A stretch of 64,000 bases of DNA from Mangrovibacterium marinum. Its GTDB lineage: Bacteria; Bacteroidota; Bacteroidia; Bacteroidales; Prolixibacteraceae. Positions 1 through 9,761 of this stretch are shown one piece after another. The stretch lies in contig NZ_QAAD01000010.1 in the NCBI RefSeq assembly GCF_003046625.1, positions 62,001 to 126,000 of the forward strand. The letters run 5' to 3'. Position 1 is the first letter of the stretch. Each line of letters opens with the position of its first letter. Under the pieces are notes generated by a model. The model was not told the DNA's origin. It searched no databases and saw nothing but the letters and a program-made list of their open reading frames with translations. The position numbers and the translations under genes were made by a program.

Positions 1-2
1 AA

Positions 3-362
3 AAGGCCTACGAAATGTATCTGCGCACGGCCCGCCTCGATTTGGATGACTACAACAACGATACGGAAGACGGGCTGCACGTTACCAGTATGGGCGGAAC
101 CTGGCTGGCTTTTGTGGAGACTTTCGGTGGACTGGATGTGAAAGACGGGCAACTGTTGTTGAATCCCTTCCTTCCCAAATCGTGGGAGGCTTTTGCGTTC
201 CGCATTAATTTCCGGGGAGCCCATTTGGAGATTCGCATGGGGAGTGAATTCAAAATTACCAATCACAGTGAGCTTGCTGTAGATGTTGTTGTATGGGGTG
301 AACAGCACCAACTGAAGGAAAACGGTGAATTGGTGCTGGCGAAAAAATCTGTTGTCCAATAA
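3..362 (+). CDS. GH65 family glycoside phosphorylase, C-terminal part (5' truncated by window)
   Basis: Only the last 119 codons are present; the frame is open from base 3, so the first Met at 15 is internal. The stretch ARLDLDDYNNDTEDGLH followed by TSMGGTW matches the end of the (alpha/alpha)6 catalytic barrel of GH65 enzymes (maltose, trehalose or kojibiose phosphorylases). The C-terminal beta-sandwich follows (LLLNPFLPKSWEAFAFRI). The family splits an alpha-linked diglucoside with phosphate to give beta-glucose 1-phosphate and glucose. Two GH13 genes follow in the same direction, 32 bp and further downstream, so it probably belongs to a maltodextrin-use operon; maltose is the likeliest substrate, but the substrate-determining part lies outside the window. 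No signal peptide can be judged. Confidence 0.88.
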   Translation, partial: KAYEMYLRTARLDLDDYNNDTEDGLHVTSMGGTWLAFVETFGGLDVKDGQLLLNPFLPKSWEAFAFRINFRGAHLEIRMGSEFKITNHSELAVDVVVWGEQHQLKENGELVLAKKSVVQ

Positions 363-394
363 ATAGTTAAATTGTAGAAAAAAACGAAAAACCA

Positions 395-2239
395 ATGAAA
401 CGATATTTAATACTTCTGGTGCTGTTCGTTGCGCAGCTCAATTTCCTGATGGCTGCCGGAATCGATCGGGTAGAGCCGATGTTCTGGTGGGTTGGCATGA
501 AAAATCCGAACGTGCAGCTGATGGTTCACGGCGATAATATCGGGGCTAGTTTCCCCGAAATTAATTATCCCGGAGTGACGATTGAAAGTGTAAGCCGGGT
601 TGAAAATCCGAACTACCTGTTTGTTGATCTTCAGATCGCGAAAGAGGCACAGCCCGGAAGTTTTGCCATTGTGTTTAAATCCGGTAAAAAGCAGACAGGT
701 GAATTTCAATACCAATTGAAAGCCCGCGAACCGCAATCGTCGGAACGCATCGGCTTTAACAGTTCGGATGTGATTTACCTGATAACGCCCGATCGCTTTG
801 CCAACGGTGATCCCGAAAACGACGCCGTGGAAGGGATGAAGGAACAGCCGAACCGGGCCGATAAAGACGGCCGTCACGGTGGCGATTTGAAGGGGATTGT
901 TGATCACCTCGATTACATTCAGGATTTGGGCTTTACAGCCGTTTGGCTGAACCCGGTCCTGGAGAATAACATGAGCAGCACTTCTTATCACGGTTACTCA
1001 ACCACCGATTTCTACAAAGTTGACCCGCGTTACGGGAGCAACGAGGAATACCTGGAACTTTCGAAAAAACTGAAGGCAAGAGGTATGAAATTGATTATGG
1101 ATATGATTTTCAATCACTGCGGCTCGGAACACTGGTGGATGGACGATATGCCTATGCACGACTGGATTAACAACTATCCGGGATGGAAGCAAACAACGCA
1201 TCGTCGCACGGTCAACCAGGATCCACATGCTTCGGATGCCGACAAAAAGGCCATGTCGGATGGCTGGTTTGTTGAAAGCATGCCCGACTTGAATCAGCGC
1301 AACCCGTTCATGGCAAACTACCTGATCCAAAATTCAATTTGGTGGATCGAGTACGTTGGTTTGGACGGCATCCGCCAGGATACCTGGCCCTACCCGGACA
1401 AAACCATGATGGCCGACTGGACAAAGCGTGTGCTCGAAGAATACCCGAACTTCAATATTGTTGGAGAAGAGTGGAGCGTGAATCCGGCGACCGTGTCGTA
1501 TTGGCAAAAAGGAAAAGTAAACAGCGACGGCTACGAATGTTATCTGCCCAGCCTGATGGACTTTCCCTTGCAAAATGCTGCTGCTCGTGCCATGAATGAT
1601 GATGAGAATTTTGATCATGGCCTGATTGAACTTTATGATGCCTTGTCTAATGACTTTCAATATCCGGATGCCGGCAACCTGGTTGTCTTTCCCGATAATC
1701 ACGATATGTCGCGCTTTTACACGCAGGTTGGTGAGGATGTGAATAAGCTCAAGCTCGGCGTGGCGTACTTCCTGACGACCCGCGGAATTCCACAGATTTA
1801 CTACGGAACTGAGGTGTTGATGAGCAACAAAGGAACCGAAGATCATGGCGTGATCCGCAGCGATTATCCCGGCGGATGGGCCGGAGACTCCGTGAATGCC
1901 TTTACCGGCGAAGGATTGACTGACGCGCAAAAGGACATGCAAAATTATGTTCGAACCATTCAGCAATGGCGGAAAGATAAGGATGTGATTCACAACGGGC
2001 GCTTGGTTCACTTCGTTCCGGAAGATGGCATTTATGTCTATTTCAGAATGAATGAGGACGAAACCGTCATGGTGATTCTGAATAAAAATACGAAGGAAAA
2101 GCAGCTCGAAACGGATCGTTTTGCTGAAGTGACAGGCCGTTTTACGAAAGGGAAAGATATCATTTCAGGCAAGAATTTGAACGATCTTTCAACGCTGGCC
2201 GTACCCGCAGAATCGGCCATGATTATTGAGTTGCAGTAG
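395..2239 (+). CDS. Secreted GH13 alpha-amylase family enzyme, cyclomaltodextrinase/neopullulanase type (SusA-like)
   Basis: 614 residues. An N-terminal signal peptide (residues 1-21) is followed by a beta-sandwich like the cyclomaltodextrinase N-terminal domain (about 22-110), the GH13 barrel (about 120-530) and a short C-terminal sandwich. The catalytic residues are visible: nucleophile D329 in GIRQD, acid/base E358 in IVGEE, and D437 in DNHD. DMIFNH (235-241) is the conserved region I. Such enzymes cut alpha-1,4 bonds in maltodextrins, cyclodextrins or pullulan in the periplasm or at the outer membrane. The gene starts 32 bp after the GH65 stop and 107 bp before a second GH13 gene. The domain order resembles SusA of Bacteroides; exact linkage preference cannot be read from the sequence. 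Confidence 0.92.
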   Translation: MKRYLILLVLFVAQLNFLMAAGIDRVEPMFWWVGMKNPNVQLMVHGDNIGASFPEINYPGVTIESVSRVENPNYLFVDLQIAKEAQPGSFAIVFKSGKKQTGEFQYQLKAREPQSSERIGFNSSDVIYLITPDRFANGDPENDAVEGMKEQPNRADKDGRHGGDLKGIVDHLDYIQDLGFTAVWLNPVLENNMSSTSYHGYSTTDFYKVDPRYGSNEEYLELSKKLKARGMKLIMDMIFNHCGSEHWWMDDMPMHDWINNYPGWKQTTHRRTVNQDPHASDADKKAMSDGWFVESMPDLNQRNPFMANYLIQNSIWWIEYVGLDGIRQDTWPYPDKTMMADWTKRVLEEYPNFNIVGEEWSVNPATVSYWQKGKVNSDGYECYLPSLMDFPLQNAAARAMNDDENFDHGLIELYDALSNDFQYPDAGNLVVFPDNHDMSRFYTQVGEDVNKLKLGVAYFLTTRGIPQIYYGTEVLMSNKGTEDHGVIRSDYPGGWAGDSVNAFTGEGLTDAQKDMQNYVRTIQQWRKDKDVIHNGRLVHFVPEDGIYVYFRMNEDETVMVILNKNTKEKQLETDRFAEVTGRFTKGKDIISGKNLNDLSTLAVPAESAMIIELQ

Positions 2240-2252
2240 CGGAGCTTTAAGG

Positions 2253-2281
2253 TGTCATCCCGAATTCACTTCAGGATGACA
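2253..2281. repeat. Short hairpin TGTCATCC...GGATGACA between two GH13 genes
   Basis: An 8-bp perfect stem (2253-2260 with 2274-2281) encloses GAA/TTC arms that can extend the pairing. No T-run follows, so it does not look like an intrinsic terminator. The TGTCATCC/GGATGACA arms resemble small REP-like palindromes scattered in many bacterial genomes; no second copy was noticed in this window. It may modulate expression or mRNA stability between the two amylase genes. Confidence 0.5.
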
Positions 2282-2346
2282 TCTTGGGGACAAGTTCCGG
2301 ATGACTGTTTCGAAATTTAACAGCATTTCAAAATTCCATTAATCCA

Positions 2347-4209
2347 ATGAAAAGAAAGTTAGCCATCCTTCTTTGTGGTCTCTCGTTGGTTGCTTGCCAA
2401 CCCAAAACAAATGTCGGACAGGCCAAGGAATCTGAGCGCGGAAAACTGGTTGTCTACCAGGTTTTTACCCGTTTGTTTGGCAACACGAACCCAACCAACA
2501 AACCATGGGGAACGATTGAAGAGAACGGGGTAGGAAAGTTCGCCGATTTTACGGATCGGGCGCTGGACTCTATAAAAGCGCTGGGGGTGACGCACATTTG
2601 GTACACCGGTGTGCCGCATCATGCGGTTATTCGCGATTACACGGCTTTTGGCATCGATAATGATGATCCAGATGTGGTGAAAGGGCGTGCCGGTTCACCG
2701 TATGCGGTGAAGGATTATTATAATGTTGATCCCGATTTGGCAGTTGATCCGGCGAAGCGGATGGAGGAGTTTGAGGCGTTGGTAGAACGCACGCACCAAC
2801 ACGGTATGAAGGTGATTATTGATATTGTGCCGAACCATGTTGCCCGGAATTACCATTCGATTTCGAAACCCGATGGTGTGGCTGATTTCGGCGAAAATGA
2901 TGATACCTCAGTTGAATACAAACGAGATAACAACTTCTATTATATTCCAGGCGAATCGTTTCAGGTGCCGGTCGCCCAGAATGGATATAAACCATTGGGG
3001 GGCGAAGAGAATCCGCTGTCGGACGGTAAATTTGAAGAAAATCCGGCTAAATGGACGGGCAACGGATCTCGCAAAGCACAACCCGACATTAACGATTGGT
3101 ATGAAACGGTAAAAGTGAACTACGGCGTTCGCCCGGACGGGACCCATGATTTTGACAGTTTGCCGGAAGGCTTTGATTCAGCTGGTTATCAGGCACACTT
3201 CAACTTTTGGAAAGACAAGGATGTTCCCGATTCGTGGAAAAAGTTCCGGGATATTGCGCAGTTCTGGTTGGAAAAAGGCGTTGACGGCTTTCGGTACGAC
3301 ATGGCTGAAATGGTGCCGGTTGAGTTCTGGAGTTATCTAAACTCGTCTATCAAAATGAAAAATCCGGATGCTTTTCTGTTGGCGGAGGTGTACAATCCAA
3401 GTTTATACCGCGATTACATCCGCTTGGGCAAAATGGACTACTTGTACGACAAAGTAGAATTGTACGACACCCTGAAACACATTATGCAAGGGCTTGGAAG
3501 CACTGATCACATTGCGCCGATCCAGGACGGTTTGGCAGATATTGAGCACCACATGTTGCACTTTTTGGAAAACCATGATGAGCAGCGCATTGCCAGCCCC
3601 GAATTTGCGGTAAGTGCCGAGCACGGAAAGCCGGCAATGGTGGTTTCAACTTGTATCAGTACCTCGCCAACCATGCTTTATTTTGGGCAGGATGTTGGCG
3701 AGCCGGCAGCTGGGAATGCGGGTTTTGGATCAGCAAGCCGCACAACTATTTTTGATTATTGGGGAGTGCCGGCTCATCAGCGCTGGATGAATGGTGGAGC
3801 GTTCGACGGAGGACAATCCACCCCGGAAGAAAAAGAATTGCACCAGTTTTACCGAACCTTGCTCCGTTTTTCGTCAAAATCTTCGGCGTTGATCGGAAAC
3901 TATCGAGAGATTCATTCCTACAACCGCGAAAATTCTTCCGGTTACAATGACAGATTGTTCTCATTTGTTCGCTGGAATGACGACGAGCGACTTGTTGTCG
4001 TTTGTAATTTTAGTGACAGTGAAACATATTCATTCAACCTGAAATTAGATCCCCAAACGATTGACGATTGGCATTTGTCGGATGGTGACTACACTTTGAC
4101 GGATGCGCTTACCAACGATCGTCAATACCGATTAAGCGTAATGAATAATAAGGCTCATATTGATGTTGTTTTGACGCCTTTGCAATCCTTTATCTTTCAA
4201 CTGGATTAG
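2347..4209 (+). CDS. GH13 alpha-amylase family lipoprotein
   Basis: 620 residues with a lipobox (LVAC, lipidated C17), so the enzyme is probably anchored to the outer membrane or periplasmic face. The GH13 barrel carries DIVPNH (159-164), nucleophile D318 in GFRYD, acid/base E347 in LLAEV, and D411 in LENHD. A long insertion between strand beta-3 and beta-4 (about 170-285) and a C-terminal sandwich (about 510-620) complete it. It acts on alpha-glucans or maltodextrins; specificity is not readable. It follows the SusA-like gene in the same direction and with the GH65 gene makes a maltodextrin cluster. There is no relation in sequence to the ECF/SusCD locus downstream, from which it is separated by a terminator. 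Confidence 0.9.
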   Translation: MKRKLAILLCGLSLVACQPKTNVGQAKESERGKLVVYQVFTRLFGNTNPTNKPWGTIEENGVGKFADFTDRALDSIKALGVTHIWYTGVPHHAVIRDYTAFGIDNDDPDVVKGRAGSPYAVKDYYNVDPDLAVDPAKRMEEFEALVERTHQHGMKVIIDIVPNHVARNYHSISKPDGVADFGENDDTSVEYKRDNNFYYIPGESFQVPVAQNGYKPLGGEENPLSDGKFEENPAKWTGNGSRKAQPDINDWYETVKVNYGVRPDGTHDFDSLPEGFDSAGYQAHFNFWKDKDVPDSWKKFRDIAQFWLEKGVDGFRYDMAEMVPVEFWSYLNSSIKMKNPDAFLLAEVYNPSLYRDYIRLGKMDYLYDKVELYDTLKHIMQGLGSTDHIAPIQDGLADIEHHMLHFLENHDEQRIASPEFAVSAEHGKPAMVVSTCISTSPTMLYFGQDVGEPAAGNAGFGSASRTTIFDYWGVPAHQRWMNGGAFDGGQSTPEEKELHQFYRTLLRFSSKSSALIGNYREIHSYNRENSSGYNDRLFSFVRWNDDERLVVVCNFSDSETYSFNLKLDPQTIDDWHLSDGDYTLTDALTNDRQYRLSVMNNKAHIDVVLTPLQSFIFQLD

Positions 4210-4360
4210 CGAAAAATTTACATGTCAGATAACATCAAAAATAGTGTGTTGAAAGGCAAACTTCTGGATCAGAAAACGGTAGAATAACTTTATAAACGCA
4301 AATTGATACAGCCAATTTTATAATTGGGATTTAGTTAGTTAATTGATCAGATTCATTTAG

Positions 4361-4382
4361 AAGGCCGCGATAATGCGGCCTT
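4361..4382 (+). terminator. Probable intrinsic terminator after the GH13 genes
   Basis: Perfect 8-bp GC-rich stem AAGGCCGC/GCGGCCTT with a GATAAT loop, followed by a T-rich run (TTGGTTTTGG). It lies 150 bp after the GH13 lipoprotein stop and just before the ECF sigma gene, so it separates the glucan cluster from the sigma/FecR/SusCD locus. Confidence 0.7.
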
Positions 4383-4441
4383 TGGTTTTGGCCGATTTTG
4401 TTAATACAGGTTAAACAAAAAAATAATCGCTCAATAAATTT

Positions 4442-4449
4442 TATATTTG
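4442..4449 (+). promoter_or_regulatory. Candidate -7 box TATATTTG for the ECF sigma gene
   Basis: TATATTTG fits the Bacteroidota TAnnTTTG -7 consensus and lies 14 bp before the chosen ATG at 4464. No convincing TTTG -33 box is seen 19-21 bp upstream, so the call is weak. Confidence 0.35.
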
Positions 4450-4463
4450 AGGACTCTACGACT

Positions 4464-5039
4464 ATGAGCGAGACTACTCAACAATCTGATCAATTTCTTC
4501 TTGATGCATTACGGGAAGGGCAGGAGAAGGCTTTCGATTATATTTTTCGAAAGTACTTTAAAGCTTTGTGCGCTCAGGCGAATCTTTATGTTCACGATTT
4601 GGATCACGCGCAGAGTATTGTGCAGGAGTGTTTTGTGAAAATGTGGGAGAATCGGAAAGATGCGGCTAAAATCTCAAATCTCTCGGGATATCTATCCTTT
4701 ATGGTGCGGAACCGCGCGATTGACCATGTTCGGAAATTTAAACGGGAATTGGTTATGGATTCCGTGGGGGAAGATGTCGGAACGACTGATTCTTCCGATT
4801 CGGTTTTGTTGTCACACGAATTTGAAGAGAAACTAGTTGAAGCACTATCGATGCTTCCGGATCGTTGCCGTGTAGCCTTCGAATACAGTCGTTTTGAAGG
4901 CCTAACCTACAGTGAAATTGCGCAGAAAATGGATATCTCCGTTAAAGGGGTTGAGGCACTGATGAGCCGTTCTCTGAAAATTCTTCGAAGAGAATTGAAA
5001 GACTATCTTCCTCTTTTACTGTTCTTTCTGTCCCGATAG
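4464..5039 (+). CDS. ECF-type RNA polymerase sigma factor (Bacteroidota FecI-like)
   Basis: 191 residues from the ATG at 4464. An upstream in-frame ATG at 4398 adds 22 residues unlike the family and overlaps a candidate promoter, so it was not used. Region 2 is visible (AFDYIFRKYFKAL through GYLSFMVRNRAIDHVRK) and region 4 with its helix-turn-helix (ALSMLPDRCRVAFEYSRFEGLTYSEIAQKM, read in parts). Regions 1.1 and 3 are absent, as in ECF factors. The FecR-like gene follows 89 bp downstream and a SusC with an STN domain comes next, the classic order for trans-envelope signalling in which substrate binding at the TonB-dependent receptor releases the sigma factor from FecR. The likely target is the susC promoter, but that is inference. 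Confidence 0.92.
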   Translation: MSETTQQSDQFLLDALREGQEKAFDYIFRKYFKALCAQANLYVHDLDHAQSIVQECFVKMWENRKDAAKISNLSGYLSFMVRNRAIDHVRKFKRELVMDSVGEDVGTTDSSDSVLLSHEFEEKLVEALSMLPDRCRVAFEYSRFEGLTYSEIAQKMDISVKGVEALMSRSLKILRRELKDYLPLLLFFLSR

Positions 5040-5128
5040 TTCCAGTCGATAAGAAATTTTAGAAAAAAATAACAAATCATGTAGGGTGCACCGCTATTTA
5101 TTTCGTCTATTGGTAAAATTAAGACAAA

Positions 5129-6172
5129 GTGAGAATCGACGAAATTGAACCGATCCTAATTAAATCGTTTGCCGGTCAGGCTTCTTCCGAGGACGAAAAG
5201 CGTATTGCAGATTGGATTGCTGCTTCAGATGATAACTTTGCCGAATGGAAACGATACAAGGCATTATGGAATAAATCAAAAGCACTTCAGTATTCCGATA
5301 AAATTGATTTGGAGAAAGCGCTTATCGCAACAAAAAGAAGAATTCCCCAATTTCACAAAACTAAATCGTTCAAACTTCAGTGGTGGATGCAGGCAGCTGC
5401 CGTTATATTACTGTCTTTACTTTTTTCTGTTACAATTAATTATTTCCGCGAGGAGTCAAAAAAACTGGTAGCGACTAATGTCGTTTACCAAGAGGTGAAA
5501 GCCGCCTATGGCACACAAACAAAAGTTTTGCTGGAAGACGGTACTCTGGTTTGGCTGAATTCAGGAAGTAAACTGAGATTTCCGAATACATTTGCCAGTC
5601 AGGATACGCGTAATGTCGAGCTGGTCGGCGAGGGCTATTTCGAAGTTTATCACAATCCGCAGCACCCGTTTATTGTACACACGCGCGACATTGGCGTGAA
5701 GGTCTTGGGTACAACTTTCAATGTAAATGCTTACGAAAATACCAAGCGAGTTACGGTGGCTTTGGTTGAAGGGAAAGTCAGTGTGATTAACGAAAGAGCT
5801 GACCAGAAAAAAGAGCTATTGCAGCTACATCCTTCCGAGATTGCAGATTACAGTATTGACGAAAATAAAATCTACTATTCGGAAACCGAAAATATTGGGC
5901 GTTATACCGCTTGGAAGGACGGAAAAATTGTTTTCCTCGAAGATTCGATGGCCGAAATGGTGGGATTGCTGGAAAACTGGTACAATGTGGATATCGAGGT
6001 TCAAGACAAAAGTTTACTCCGAAATCACTTTACCGCAACATTTCACGACGAATCGCTGGATCAGATCCTAAAATACCTCAGCATTTCAACTTCGTTTAAA
6101 TACCGTTTTGTTGATTCGAAAGAGTTTGGCGGCTCCGGCGATCAGCGACAGAAAATAGTGATTTACAGATAA
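5129..6172 (+). CDS. FecR family anti-sigma factor
   Basis: 347 residues, starting at GTG (5129); no ATG fits better. The cytoplasmic N-terminal part (1-85) should bind the ECF sigma factor encoded upstream. One membrane helix lies at about 86-106 (AVILLSLLFSVTINYF). The periplasmic FecR domain follows (about 125-235, with GTQTKVLLEDGTLVWLNSGS and the GEGYFEV motif), then a DUF4974-like C-terminal domain (about 265-340) of the sort that contacts the receptor's STN domain. The downstream SusC has exactly such a domain. The sigma/FecR/SusC/SusD order suggests one regulatory cascade sensing the imported substrate. Confidence 0.93.
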   Translation: MRIDEIEPILIKSFAGQASSEDEKRIADWIAASDDNFAEWKRYKALWNKSKALQYSDKIDLEKALIATKRRIPQFHKTKSFKLQWWMQAAAVILLSLLFSVTINYFREESKKLVATNVVYQEVKAAYGTQTKVLLEDGTLVWLNSGSKLRFPNTFASQDTRNVELVGEGYFEVYHNPQHPFIVHTRDIGVKVLGTTFNVNAYENTKRVTVALVEGKVSVINERADQKKELLQLHPSEIADYSIDENKIYYSETENIGRYTAWKDGKIVFLEDSMAEMVGLLENWYNVDIEVQDKSLLRNHFTATFHDESLDQILKYLSISTSFKYRFVDSKEFGGSGDQRQKIVIYR

Positions 6173-6241
6173 CCAGGAGAACTAATCAGAAACTAAAAAA
6201 AACTAAAGCTTATGTAAAGCAAATGGAATTAAAAAGAAACA

Positions 6242-6262
6242 GGAAAGTGTTAGCGCACTTCC
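6242..6262 (+). terminator. Possible attenuator or weak terminator before susC
   Basis: GGAAAGTG and CACTTCC pair with one bulged A around a TTAGCG loop; a run of six T lies about 8 bp further on (from 6271). It sits between fecR and susC and could end part of the sigma/fecR transcript or shape the susC leader. The gap between stem and T-run makes the call tentative. Confidence 0.35.
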
Positions 6263-6333
6263 CTGCTCATTTTTTCACCTGAACGGCTAATTCAGGCAAT
6301 TTTAATTTGTATTAACGAATACTATTCAAATCT

Positions 6334-9300
6334 ATGAAAAAAAATCAAATGATGATGGGCTCCGGTTTCAGGAATGCCTTTCTAAAAGTATTAATTATGA
6401 TGAAACTAACCGTTTTTTTGGTTTGTCTTTCGGTACTTACCACCATTGCAAGCGGAAGTTATTCGCAAAGCAATAGAATTTCTCTAATTTTAAAGAGAAC
6501 AACGATACAAGATGCTTTAAAAGAAATTGAAAACAACTCAAATTTTCTTTTCCTCTACAACAACGATTTGATTAATGTTAATAAAGTTGTTGATGTCAAT
6601 GCTGATAAAGAAAGCATTGAGGTTGTCCTGAATGAAATCTTTAAAGGCGAAGCAATCAAATACACGGTGATTGATCGTCAAATCATTATTACGCCAGAAG
6701 TAGAAGGTAAAATCGGCGGTAGCGAACAAGCTCGGATAAGCGGGGTTGTTACCGACACAAACGGTAGTCCGCTTCCCGGTGTTACTGTTTTGATTAAAGG
6801 AACGACCACCGGTACAATCACCGACTTTGACGGTAAGTACACCATTAGTGCAAAGGGTACCGATATTTTGGTGTTCTCGTTTGTGGGTATGCAAACGCTC
6901 GAAGTCCCTGCCAATAAATCAGTAATCGATGTAGCTTTGGAAGAAGAAACGATTGGTCTGGAAGAAGTTGTTGCTGTTGGTTACGGGGTACAAAAGAAAA
7001 GCGACGTAACGGGAGCTTCAGCTCGGGTCGGAGCCGAAGAACTTCAATCAATGCCGGTTAAAGATGCTTTGCAAGGTATGCAGGGTAAAGCGGCAGGTGT
7101 GGATATCACCAACAGTCAACGTCCTGGTGAAGTTGGTTCAATTAAAATTCGTGGTGTACGTTCAATCACCGCAGATCAGAACCCACTCTACGTCGTAGAC
7201 GGGATGGTGATTCAGAGTGGTGGCATTGAAAATATCAACCCGAGTGATATTGAATCAATCGACGTATTGAAAGATGCCTCGGCGACTGCGGTATATGGTT
7301 CGCGTGGTGCTAACGGGGTTATTTTAGTCACGACCAAACAAGGTAAAGAAGGTAAAATTTCTGTCAACTACAATGGTTCTGTGAAAATCAGCAAAATGTA
7401 TGATGTGATGGAGATGATGAATGCTGCTGAATGGCTGGACTATTCCCGTATTGCAAAGATGAATAATGGTATTTATAAGTCAGAAACAGCTACTTACGCA
7501 GCTGACTTAGCTACTTATGGATCAGTTGGAGCTTCTTTCGCGAATATTGCACAAGCATGGGATGGTACGTCTTACGATTCGAATAAAGTAGGTAGTTACG
7601 ATTGGGCTTCATTAGGGAAACAAACCGGAGTAGCTCATGAACATACGGTGAGCGTTTCTGGTGGTAATAAGAGAATGAAAGGCTACGGTTCTTTCGGATA
7701 TCTGAATGAAGAAGGAACGATTGTAGACCAATCTTATGAGCGTTATACCAGTAAACTTTCTTTTGAAGCAACTCCTGTTGATTGGTTTACAATGGGAATG
7801 CATGCGAACATCGCTTGGTCGAACCAGAACTATGGTTACAAATATTCAAAATCAGTGACTGGTGCCGGTGACTATTATTCTGCATTGAGATCCATGTTAC
7901 CATGGACTGTGCCTTTTGACGAGAATGGTGATTATATTTATGCACCAAACGGTGACACCAATATTATTAACCCGATCAACGAAACAAAATACAACAAGAA
8001 CCAACGTCAGAACTTACGCTTGAACGGAAGTCTTTATGCGCAACTTGACTTTGGTGAAATGAGTCCTGTTTTAAAAGGACTGAAATACCGTTTGCAATTC
8101 GGGCCTGAATTCAACGATCAGAAGAATGGCGAATTCAACGATGCCCGCGGTATTAACGGTGATGGAAACAATGTCGGTTATAAATACACTCGTCAACGGA
8201 TTGCCTGGACTTTGGATAACCTGATTTATTATGATTTCACCTTGAATGACATCCATAAAGTTGGTTTAACAGTGATGCAGTCTGCATCTAAATACCATTC
8301 GGATGACATGTCGCTGAAAGCAAACGTTGCAAGTTCTGATGAGTTATGGAATAATTTGAGTTCTCAGGCTGACATCCAGTCTTATGGAACTAGTTTAACC
8401 GAGACTCAAATGGCTTCTTATATGGCTCGTGGAAACTATAGCTATAACGATAAGTATCTGTTGACAGCTTCAATTCGTTGGGATGGTGCATCTCAATTAG
8501 CGGAAGGTAACAAATGGGCAACCTTCCCATCGTTGGCTTTGGGATGGAGAATGGAACAAGAAGATTTCTTGAAAGATGTTGATTGGATTAGTGCATTGAA
8601 ACTTCGTTTGGGATATGGTGTAACCGGTAACTCAGCTATTTCAGCTTATGCAACTAAGGGGGGCCTGATGACAACTTACTACAACTGGAGCGCTGACAAC
8701 TCATCGTTAGGTTATTTAGCTTCAGACCCATCAGCTAAGAATCCTCCTAAAATGGCGAACCTTGATTTAGGTTGGGAGCGCACTGCTCAGTATAACTTAG
8801 GTTTAGACTATTCATTTTTAAAAGGACGCATTAGTGGTGCGGCTGATGTTTATTCTACAAAAACAACTGATTTGTTATTAGCCATGACAATCCCATCATT
8901 GACCGGTTATACTTCAACTTACGATAACGTTGGTGAAACAAAAGGTTGGGGTATTGATTTGCAGGTGAATACAGTAAATATTCAAAAGTCAAATTTTGAA
9001 TGGTCAACAAACCTGACTTGGTCAAAAGATGACAACAAGATTGTGAAACTGGCTAACGGTAACAAGGAAGATATTAACAACGCTTGGTTTGTTGGTGAAA
9101 ACATCGGCGTTTACTACGACTATGTATACGACGGTGTATGGAAAACTGATGAAGCTGATGAAGCGGCAAAATATGGTCGTAAACCAGGACAAATCCGAGT
9201 AAAGGACTTAAATGAAGATGACGCAATTGATGGCAATAATGACCGTCAGATTGTTGGTACAACCCGTCCTGACTGGACTGCCGGTATGACGAATACATTC

Positions 9301-9744
9301 AGCTATAAAAACTGGGAATTTTCATTCTTTATTTACTCTCGTTGGGGAGGAATCTTTAAAGCAGGTGCTGAAACTTTGGACGGACGTTACGCAAAACGTA
9401 AGTTAGATTACTGGGTAGCTGGCACAAACGAAGATGCTGAATATTATTCTCCGGGTTCAAACGGAGAAGCGGCTGATACTTATGCTTCATCACAAGGTTA
9501 CCAGAATGGAACGTTCATCAAACTGCGTAATGTTAACTTGGCATATAAATTCCAAAAGGATCAGTTAAAACGCCTGGGGATCTCAACATTGAAAATGTAT
9601 GTGCAATGTATGAACCCTGTAACGATTTACAGCAAGTGTGATTATTTGGATACAGACATGATCAATTACGATAATAATACAACAACGATTGGTTCACCTG
9701 TGACTACAAAAAGTTTGGTGTTTGGTGTAAATGTTGGATTTTAA
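6334..9744 (+). CDS. SusC/RagA family TonB-dependent outer-membrane transporter with STN signalling domain
   Basis: 1136 residues. A signal peptide ends near residue 44. An STN (secretin/TonB short N-terminal) domain spans about 48-121, a carboxypeptidase-like domain about 134-205 (ISGVVTDTNGSPLPGVTVLIKG), then the plug with the SusC hallmarks PLYVVDGM and DVLKDASATAVYGSRGANGV, and a 22-strand barrel ending in VFGVNVGF. It imports an oligosaccharide or similar ligand captured with the SusD encoded 17 bp downstream. The STN domain fits FecR-dependent induction by the adjacent sigma/anti-sigma pair. No glycan-degrading enzyme, SusE or SusF gene follows, so the substrate cannot be inferred. Confidence 0.96.
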   Translation: MKKNQMMMGSGFRNAFLKVLIMMKLTVFLVCLSVLTTIASGSYSQSNRISLILKRTTIQDALKEIENNSNFLFLYNNDLINVNKVVDVNADKESIEVVLNEIFKGEAIKYTVIDRQIIITPEVEGKIGGSEQARISGVVTDTNGSPLPGVTVLIKGTTTGTITDFDGKYTISAKGTDILVFSFVGMQTLEVPANKSVIDVALEEETIGLEEVVAVGYGVQKKSDVTGASARVGAEELQSMPVKDALQGMQGKAAGVDITNSQRPGEVGSIKIRGVRSITADQNPLYVVDGMVIQSGGIENINPSDIESIDVLKDASATAVYGSRGANGVILVTTKQGKEGKISVNYNGSVKISKMYDVMEMMNAAEWLDYSRIAKMNNGIYKSETATYAADLATYGSVGASFANIAQAWDGTSYDSNKVGSYDWASLGKQTGVAHEHTVSVSGGNKRMKGYGSFGYLNEEGTIVDQSYERYTSKLSFEATPVDWFTMGMHANIAWSNQNYGYKYSKSVTGAGDYYSALRSMLPWTVPFDENGDYIYAPNGDTNIINPINETKYNKNQRQNLRLNGSLYAQLDFGEMSPVLKGLKYRLQFGPEFNDQKNGEFNDARGINGDGNNVGYKYTRQRIAWTLDNLIYYDFTLNDIHKVGLTVMQSASKYHSDDMSLKANVASSDELWNNLSSQADIQSYGTSLTETQMASYMARGNYSYNDKYLLTASIRWDGASQLAEGNKWATFPSLALGWRMEQEDFLKDVDWISALKLRLGYGVTGNSAISAYATKGGLMTTYYNWSADNSSLGYLASDPSAKNPPKMANLDLGWERTAQYNLGLDYSFLKGRISGAADVYSTKTTDLLLAMTIPSLTGYTSTYDNVGETKGWGIDLQVNTVNIQKSNFEWSTNLTWSKDDNKIVKLANGNKEDINNAWFVGENIGVYYDYVYDGVWKTDEADEAAKYGRKPGQIRVKDLNEDDAIDGNNDRQIVGTTRPDWTAGMTNTFSYKNWEFSFFIYSRWGGIFKAGAETLDGRYAKRKLDYWVAGTNEDAEYYSPGSNGEAADTYASSQGYQNGTFIKLRNVNLAYKFQKDQLKRLGISTLKMYVQCMNPVTIYSKCDYLDTDMINYDNNTTTIGSPVTTKSLVFGVNVGF

Positions 9745-9761
9745 TGTAAAAAATTAAGAAG